Below, piece after piece: positions 57,801 to 64,000 of a DNA stretch of 64,000 nt; the first letter of the stretch is position 1; every line of letters begins with the position of its first letter. The notes below the pieces were generated by a model. That model saw only the letters and a list, made by a program, of their open reading frames with translations. It had not been told where the DNA came from and searched no databases. Source of the DNA: Corythucha ciliata (Eukaryota > Arthropoda > Insecta > Hemiptera > Tingidae); NCBI GenBank assembly GCA_038030265.1, contig CM075942.1, positions 64,670,926-64,734,925 of the forward strand, written 5' to 3'. Position numbers and translations under genes: made by a program.

Positions 57801-59930
57801 GTTGGGTTGCGATTGCCATAGAAAGGGGAAAATTCGTTTAAAAAAGTGCTCTTTATGTCACTCAGGTTGGTGAGGGATTCTAATCGGTTCTAATTTTGTA
57901 TTCGCTGGGTTTTTTTCTCCCCCCCCCCCCTAAGGGTGGTACGACTTAGCATTAGGGAGTCATTTATTTAAGCGCCTGGCATAAAGTAGTTGGCTTTGAG
58001 TTTGACTATCACTGTCTGTTTCCACCAATCACTACGATTATCTGCCAAAGGGAGGGCGGGAACGGTAATGACAGTTGGCAGCCACCCTTGAATCCTACCT
58101 ATCAGAATCCCCTACTCTAAGAAATCCTAGAATAGCGTCTCCGGTTACAATTAAAAATCCGGTTGGATTGAACGAATTGTGTGGGAAAATGAACGGATAG
58201 CAATTCATCTCACCGGATCAATAAGTATTCCAACATGATATCAAATGGCAATTGCATGATCCGGTTGCATTCAACCGAATCCGAAATCGTTTGTGACCGG
58301 AGAAGAATTGACAATTTTATGGACCAGTTAAATGCAACCGAATGTTAATTTGGATGTAACCGGAACAGAAATGGTGGTTGCGTTAACCTGTGAAATCCAA
58401 CCGAAGGCGTAATTATTCATAACCGGGTAAAAAAAGGAAATTTTCTGAACCGGTTAAATCCAACGTTCTTAATTACGTATACAAAATAAGTCAGGACCTC
58501 CTTAAAAGCTTTTTTAAACACTGATAGTGACAGAATACATTAATATTGTAATATTGTAAACACATATTAAACAATATTACAAATTACAATGTAAACAATA
58601 TTACAAATTACATAATAAACTTGTAATATTGATAAAATAAATACAAAATACAAACAATTTCAACGATATCTAAGCCCGAAACTTGATATTTCTCGGTTTT
58701 TGGCTCTGAGGAATGAAATTTCGTTGAAATTTCAGACAGGAAGATCCCAATTTTGCTGAAATTTTACCTTCAAAATGTTGCAATTTTGCTGTTTGCAACC
58801 GAATGTTAATTTGGATGTAACCGGAACAGAAATGGTGGTTGCGTTAACCTGTGAAATCCAACCGAAGGCGTAATTATTCATAACCGGATAAAAAAAGGAA
58901 ATTTTCTGAACCGGTTAAATCCAACTTAATGTGATATTTTGGTTTTAACTGTAAAATAAATAAGGGTTGCGTGGACCTGTCAAATCCAACCGATTGTGAA
59001 ATAATTCTAACCTAACAATATTGAAAACAATGCAATTATATTCTGGGTAGGTTAGTCAAACTGAATGCATAACAGGCAATGAATGAGGCAATCAAATTTA
59101 ATGAAATGACACGAATTTTGGAGCAGTCAAAAAATTGAAACAGATACTTGAATGTTATTCTACCGTAGGGAAGGAAATCTCCAGTTTCTTCGTTTATTTT
59201 AACGTGTTATCCAGTAGTAAGCAGGCATGAGTCTATAAAAAAGCCTTTAATATATTATTATCATAATAATGTACCAGCTGCAAAAACCAGTTCGTTCCAT
59301 TAGCCCATGAGTAATCTCTCCGGCTAGACTTCAATTTCTCTCCGGTTATAGACCTCAATTATCCTCCGGTGTGGAAGTTGACTTCTATCCAGTTACAACG
59401 TGTTCGGGGTTTCGTCTCATGTTAGATGTCATTTGTATACCGGTTGAATTTATTGAATCTCTGTTGAGACTGTGCCGGAATTCGGTGAGATTGGTTTGCT
59501 CTCCGGTTGTAATCAGAGAGATTGCCCAGTGGCGCCATTGTTTCCTATTAGTTCCGAGCCCTTCCTCATCATCACTCAGTCTTTTTCGCGTCGGAGTTCC
59601 AACGTGGCGTGCGTGGTGCTTGGTGCCTAATTTTGTCAATTCATTCGATTCCTTTTATGTTACAAATCCATAGCATCGCCCCATAGCATAGCATTTGTGA
59701 GACCAGTTTTCGAAATGTCTCCCCTATTTCGGCTCTTTGTACTACGTATATCAATATGTAAAAGCAAGCTCCTTTTATGTGATATCTATAATGTATAATA
59801 CTATTCTTAATGAGTACTTTGGGGTTTTTTGTGTGTATTAAGTGTAAATTTTCTATGCCGACAGGAAATACATTTTTTCTATTTAATTCGTCTGATATTA
59901 CAGCTAAGAACCTGGCCGATTTACTCCGGC
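57801..59930. repeat. CCGGTT-rich interior with a ~127-bp direct duplication
   Basis: (T/A)CCGGTT and AACCGGA motifs recur every few tens of bases in both directions. The stretch 58335-58464 is repeated almost identically at 58796-58925. Between them, 58680-58790 is a piece of array family C matching about 5905-5975. The ORF at 59371-59673 overlaps an opposite-strand ORF, has no domain, and sits in repeat sequence; I do not call it. Confidence 0.55.
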
Positions 59931-60250
59931 CACCGTAGACTCATTTCTTTACAAACTGTTCTACACCAGGTGATAATTTTGCTCCTCAGGTTTGGAATAA
60001 CAGGAGTTACAATAGGTCTGTTCCAGAAAAGTGTTTGTTTGGAGCATTTTGGAGCTAAGTTGCTATAGACCTACCAATAAAATGTAATCAATTTGAATTT
60101 TATTGGCTGGTCCTATGGAAACTCTGCTCCGAACAAGTTTCAAACACCTTGTTGGAACAGACCTTAACAGACCTTTTGTGACTCCTGTTATAACTAACCG
60201 GAAAAGCAAAATTGTCACCGGATGTACAACAGTTCATATGGAATGAGTTT
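59930..60250. repeat. Palindromic centre of the long-inverted-repeat element
   Basis: From the centre near 60090 outward, AGGTCTGTTCC / GGAACAGACCT, ATAACAGGAGT / ACTCCTGTTAT, GGTGATAATTTTGCT / AGCAAAATTGTCACC and CACCGTAGACTCATT / AATGAGTTTCCGGTG face each other. The arms diverge with distance from the centre. Confidence 0.6.
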
Positions 60251-60323
60251 CCGGTGAAAAGCAACTGTATTGTTATTGACAAGTCACCGTAGAATTAATA
60301 CATTTCTCTCCGGTTGGATGGAC

Positions 60324-60592
60324 AACCGGAGATGCATTGCACAACTAACCGGAGATGCATTGCACCAACTAACCGGAGATGCATTGCATAACTAACCGGA
60401 GGTGCATTGCACAACTAACCGGAGGTGCATTGCACAACTAACCGGAGGTGCATTGCACAACTAACCGGAGGTGCATTGCACAACTAACCGGAGGTGCATT
60501 GCACAACTAACCGGAGGTGCATTGCACAACTAACCGGAGGTGCATTGCACAACTAACCGGAGGTGCATTGCACAGCTAACCGGAGATGATTT
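60324..60592 (+). repeat. 23-bp tandem array (12 copies), left part
   Basis: Unit AACCGGAGGTGCATTGCACA plus ACT, period 23 bp, with near-perfect copies from about 60418 to 60579 and slightly diverged ones (GAGATG instead of GAGGTG) at the left edge. It is cut at 60590 by the 3' end of a LINE and resumes after 61905. Confidence 0.88.
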
Positions 60593-61905
60593 GATTTGAT
60601 TTGATTTATTTATTTCGTTCAGAAATCCAATTTTCACGCCGCACGTGAAACGTTAATTGGAGATTGAATGCGTCATATGTTACAATTCCAGGCAATTTCG
60701 TATGCAAGCACCTTCGATAACATGTCAGAAAGTGTGATCGGTAAAAATATGCACATGTAAACAGACTTAAAATAATAATAGTAACAATAATGACAAGAAA
60801 CAAACAAAACAGCAAACAATAATAATAATAACAACAACAACAACAAACCAACAATAATAATAACAACAACAATAATAATAATAATAATAATAATAATTAC
60901 AGTAATATAATAAAAGTTGGGGTTACAAGTATAATATATTATTATGTACGCTGCCCTATTCGTTCTTCTAGGTTGCTCAAAAACTCATCAATGCTGTAAT
61001 AAGGCACGGAGCACAGCCACATTTTTAATTCTTTATTGAATTTTTTAGGGTCCTTTCCTTCTAGCAATTTTCTCACACGGTTGTATAGAGCACTCCCCCC
61101 ATATTCAACACTCTTCTCATAAAACTTTGTTGTGTGCTTCATAATTTTTAAAACTTTTTTGTTCCTTGTACCATATTGGTGAGAATCGCCTTGTTTCTCA
61201 AAGGCTTGGTAATTTTTTTGCACATACTTCAAAATCTTTAATATGTATAACGACACTACCGTACAAATATTTGATATTACGAAGTACCTTCTGCAAGATG
61301 TGTTCCTCCTAAGTTTATAAATTGTTCGTATAACCCTTTTCTGTAATTTAAAAATACGTTTAATACCCAGTGCATTCCCCCACACTTCAATGCCATATAG
61401 ATGAGACTGAAATATTCCGTAATATATATTAATTAAATCCTTTGTGCTTAACACTTTATTCAACCTACTAATCATATAATATGCTTTATTTAATTTCTTT
61501 TCCACGTAAGCCAGATGTTCATTCCAGGTCAGATGTTCGTCAATAATTAATCCCAAGAATTTAATGCTATTTACTGTGCTTATACATTCGTTACCCACAA
61601 AAATGTTAGATTCACACCTCGATTCTTTTCTTATGTTAAAAATTATAGAACTCGTCTTACCTATATTTAATTTTAGTTTGTTTGCAGTCATCCACTCTTT
61701 TAGTCTAACCATAACTTTAGTCAGGAACTCATTTACTAGCCGGGGATCCTTTCCAGAAGCCAGCACTGTCAAATCGTCAGCATACAGAAATACCTCAGCC
61801 GGTTGAAGAAAGTCAGGCAAGTCGTTTATATAAATCAAAAAAAGTAATGGCCCCAAGATCGAGCCCTGTGGCACGCCACGACTCACCACTGGATGGATGG
61901 ATTGC
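60590..61905 (-). mobile_element. 5'-truncated LINE inserted in the 23-bp array
   Basis: Minus-strand insertion. Its 3' tail, in the sense direction, ends in repeated AAATC units (about 60590-60612). An (AAT)n/(AAC)n microsatellite lies in the 3' UTR at 60815-60900, and the coding part reaches up to about 61905. Array units lie on both sides, proving the order of events. Confidence 0.85.
60942..61900 (-). pseudogene. LINE reverse transcriptase, C-terminal two thirds
   Basis: The frame is intact to its stop at 60942, but the 5' part is missing. It starts at VSRGVPQGSILGPLLFLIYI (RT motif 4). FLYADDLTVLA with the catalytic YADD follows about 30 residues later, then KLNIGKTS, KFLGLIID, and a post-RT domain with HLYGIEVWGNA. 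The first ~23 residues of the 337-codon ORF come from the array, not the LINE. The clade is CR1/Jockey-like; I cannot place it more precisely. It lacks endonuclease and RT motifs 0-3, so it cannot retrotranspose. Confidence 0.85.
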
Positions 61906-61907
61906 GG

Positions 61908-62270
61908 AACTAACCGGAGGTGCATCGTATAACTAACCGGAGATTCATTGTGCAACTAACCGGCAATTTTTTATTTAAATTATCCGGTTGTATTAATAAA
62001 TCTCCGGTTGAATCGATCCAAGCGGAGAAAAAATTGAATTCTAACCGGGGTTTTAGCCATATTTTCTTAGAGTCTGGTTCTGAGCAGAGACCTGCAGTTT
62101 CAAGCACTTAGTATGGCCTTTTTTGGAGTTGGTCCAGCAAGGTAACTGGACTCAGCAGTCTCAACGGAGAGAACAATTCACAGAAAAGGTTCGAAAAGAG
62201 CATTCGGAAGCAAAATGTTTCCCTCTCGAGAGCAACCGTAAACGTACGTTTCCAAACATTTTAGACGAGT
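61908..62270 (+). repeat. 23-bp array remainder and CCGGTT-rich interior
   Basis: Three more units at about 61911, 61934 and 61957 complete the array cut by the LINE. CCGGTTG-type motifs continue to about 62050, then the right inverted arm begins. Confidence 0.65.
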
Positions 62271-62619
62271 TTTCAAGTATTTCGAACTGTATCTCAGAAG
62301 GAATAAAGACAAACCCCCGAAACAAGCAGGTCATTTGAAAGCCTAATAGTTGTAGAAGTTTTTCCTGAAGTCCCACTCTTCCTCCGCGAGCTGTCAGTAA
62401 AATGACAGCTGGCTGAATAACAAGTAATAATAGAGAAATTCAAGGAAGTGGCTTTTCAGCCGAGCATTAAGGGTGCCCAAATCTCACGAACTACCCTTAC
62501 TTTACGATCATCTTAAAGGAAATTTTGTGCTCTTTCCAACGCGGTCTCCTTGAAATTTCTCCAGGATCAATGGTTGCTAAGATACCGACCGAGTTTCGAA
62601 AAAAACGCCTGATGCATTA

Positions 62620-63671
62620 GGCCCTTTTACACGTACGAGCTTGGACAGCGGGACTGGACGTCGGGCCTGACCTCCGAGCCAGGCCCGCGCGCCTCAAAAA
62701 TCGGCTCGTCGTCCAAGCCCGCGGGCCTGGACCGTCCTTACAAAAAGCTGCAAAAAACGGGACACTCCTGGCCCGCGGGCCTGGCTTGCGATCATCATAG
62801 ACGTCGGGCGAAACCCGCTCGTGAAAACAGATACCCGCCGATTTTTCCTCGGGCTTGGCGCGATCATCCAGGCTCGCTGGAGCGTTGACCAAGTCAGCGG
62901 TCTCGAGAGGCCAAGCCGCCGCGCCTAGTGGTTTTCAAGCTGGTTGTGAGTTCGTTCGGGGGAAAATGGAACGAGGAAACGTTTACGTTTACAACTTGAA
63001 TGGTTATTTGCTTTCAACAATTGTGTAAACATTTTGGAAGATATGGGACAAAAGGGAAAAAGGGTGTGGGTGAAGAAATGGATGAAGAAAAGGCAGACCC
63101 GCGGACAACTTTCGCTCCTCAAAGAGCTGGAAAATCACCATGAGGACTTTATCAACTATCTCCGGATGGATATTCATTTGTTTGGGAGTTTGTTGGATGC
63201 CGTTCGTCCATACCTCATCAAGCAGGATACCGTAATGAGGGAAGCTCTGTCACCAGAGGAAAAACTTGCAGCAACTCTTCGATACTTGGCAACGGGAAGA
63301 TCATACCGAGGTCTTTGTTTCTCAACTCGAATATCTGTATCCAGCTTATCAGAAGTCATCCCGTGGACAAGTCATCCGTTAACAAAACAAAACAGTGGTA
63401 GATAACGTGGGAGCCGGAAAATAACCTGATAACAGGAGCGCGGGAAAGGCCTGCGGGCCTGGAGCGACCGTGTGGATAAAGTGGCTCGACGGTTGGCATG
63501 GCGGGTCCGAAGGCGCGGCCGAACGAGCCGTCGGAAGGGGCTGATGTCTCGGCTCGCGGGTCTGAACCTCGAGCCACTCTCGTTTACACGATCACGCCCG
63601 GCCCGCGGGTTAAGCCCATTTTGGGGCAAAAACCCCTTGGCCCGACGGGCTGCGCGCCCGTGTAAAAGGCG
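62620..63671 (+). mobile_element. PIF/Harbinger element nested in the right inverted repeat
   Basis: Ends GGCCCTTTTACACG and, inverted, CGCCTTTTACACG. A 3-bp duplication TTA flanks it (62617-62619, 63672-63674), the PIF/Harbinger hallmark. The flanking sequence GCCTGATGCATTA/TTGACAATCC rejoins into the uninterrupted left arm at about 57396-57420. Subterminal regions (62640-62900, 63430-63660) are GC-rich with repeated palindromic GGCCCGCGGGCC. It carries only the first part of a transposase, so it is non-autonomous. Confidence 0.88.
63034..63405 (+). pseudogene. Harbinger transposase N-terminal fragment
   Basis: An ATG at 63034 or 63043 leads to 123 codons. The segments RVWVKKWMKKRQTRGQ, YLRMDIHLFGSLLDAVRPYL, MREALSPEEKLAATLRYLAT and GRSYRGLCFSTRISVSSLSE are the DNA-binding N-terminal region of HARBI1-like PIF/Harbinger nucleases. 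After SEVIPWTSHP the similarity stops, and the DDE nuclease domain (about 200 residues more) is missing. This fits an internal deletion derivative. A companion Myb-like gene is not present. Confidence 0.88.
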
Positions 63672-63809
63672 TTATTGACAATCCGGAAAACTGCGATTTT
63701 CTCGGAAACGGTTTATATTCGGACCATGGTCCATATAGTCATTTTTGACCCATATGGGATGCAGAATCACCCATTTCAATTATGCCCCATTTTCCCGTTA
63801 CACCCTGTA

Positions 63810-64000
63810 TAAATACAAAAGTTTGGTTGTTGTAGGTTGGGGGGGGGGATCTCAGAATCCTGCTCCCCCCAATGCAAATTGGCTTCCGCCGCCGCCACTG
63901 GTCAACGGCTTCTGTGAGAAGACTGCTGTGTGAAGGATTAAAACAAACACGATTGGTGCGTGCCACGTCACGAGTTTCAAGAGCTTACCTGATGCAGCCG
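63810..64000. mobile_element. Orphan inverted hAT-type terminus at 63900
   Basis: The sequence ending CCGCCGCCGCCACTG at 63900 reads, inverted, CAGTGGCGGCGGCGG, with a G-run about 50 bp inside. The following octamer is gtcaacgg; no partner is visible. The last 100 bp has no feature. Confidence 0.4.

Larger units (their letters stand above)
57279..63809. mobile_element. 6.5-kb element with ~0.5-kb terminal inverted repeats and TA target
   Basis: Left end TAAAGGGTGTAACGGGAAAA, right end inverted TACAGGGTGTAACGGGAAAA, each flanked by TA (57277-57278, 63810-63811). The left inverted repeat runs to about 57800. The right one occupies about 62270-62619 and 63672-63809, split by a PIF/Harbinger insertion. 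Ends and TA target suggest Tc1/mariner affinity; there is no transposase. The interior has CCGGTT-rich DNA, a palindromic centre near 60090 and a tandem array with a LINE inserted. The related copy at 26535 shows this is a family. Confidence 0.75.

Noticed and set aside
59371..59673. A 100-codon ORF inside the long-inverted-repeat element
   Set aside because: It lies in CCGGTT-rich repeat sequence, has an overlapping opposite ORF, and has no recognisable domain or start context.
60942..61955. The 337-codon ORF taken from its ATG as a complete protein
   Set aside because: The first ~23 codons are 23-bp array sequence. The LINE part begins mid-domain, so the ATG is accidental.

Overview
This looks like nuclear DNA from a eukaryote, most likely an insect or other arthropod. 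It is AT-rich and gene-poor, with one recognisable host gene fragment. The mobile elements are of kinds common in insects: an R1-like LINE, a Ty1/copia element primed by initiator tRNA-Met, hAT elements with 8-bp target duplications, PIF/Harbinger, long-inverted-repeat elements and foldback MITEs. There are spliceosomal-type splice sites and no operons. The species cannot be fixed from the sequence alone.

Layout. At 16-1179 (minus) lies the first coding exon of a radial spoke head protein (RSPH4A/RSPH6A type), ending at a consensus 5' splice site and continuing off the left edge. It is not an ATG-to-stop ORF, so a simple ORF scan misses it. From about 2.2 kb to 15.2 kb, and again at 19.4-25, 28-30, 34-36, 38-47 and 50-52.5 kb, the DNA is made of highly degenerate short-period (about 30 bp) repeat arrays. 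At least four sequence families (called A-D here) are present. Wherever both ends can be found, these arrays form the interior of non-autonomous hAT elements. Their termini read CAGTGGCGTA or similar, a G-run lies just inside, and 8-bp target duplications flank them. I could pair ends and duplications for 10317-11072, 28355-29972, 33880-36184 and 38255-39602. A separate hAT element with TAGGGGTGAAA ends lies at 40066-40729.

The islands between arrays (15.2-19.4, 22.4-24, 25.2-28.3, 30-33.8, 36.2-38.2 kb) hold no gene I can name. They contain three short open stretches with plausible exon features, a six-copy direct repeat at 32.5-33.3 kb, and long inverted repeats.

At 46.8-50.1 kb a mosaic contains three copies of a well-folded tRNA-like gene (anticodon GGT, Pol III boxes A and B, T6 terminator), a 395-bp palindrome, a broken LINE ORF2 fragment and a broken hAT transposase. 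From 50.1 to 57.1 kb a satellite-bearing hAT element is split by a nearly complete copia retrotransposon (52521-56829, 5-bp target duplication, one clear frameshift plus a damaged gag start). From 57279 to 63809 lies a 6.5-kb element with roughly 0.5-kb terminal inverted repeats and TA target sites. It holds a 23-bp tandem array split by a truncated LINE, and its right arm is split by a 1.05-kb PIF/Harbinger element with a TTA duplication.

The genes here do not cooperate in a pathway. The window records layered transposon insertions beside one ciliary gene. The most unusual feature is the repeated use of degenerate ~30-bp minisatellite arrays, of several unrelated sequences, as the whole interior of hAT-type elements, sometimes with an orientation flip at a conserved GGGGCCCCTGAAAAG block.
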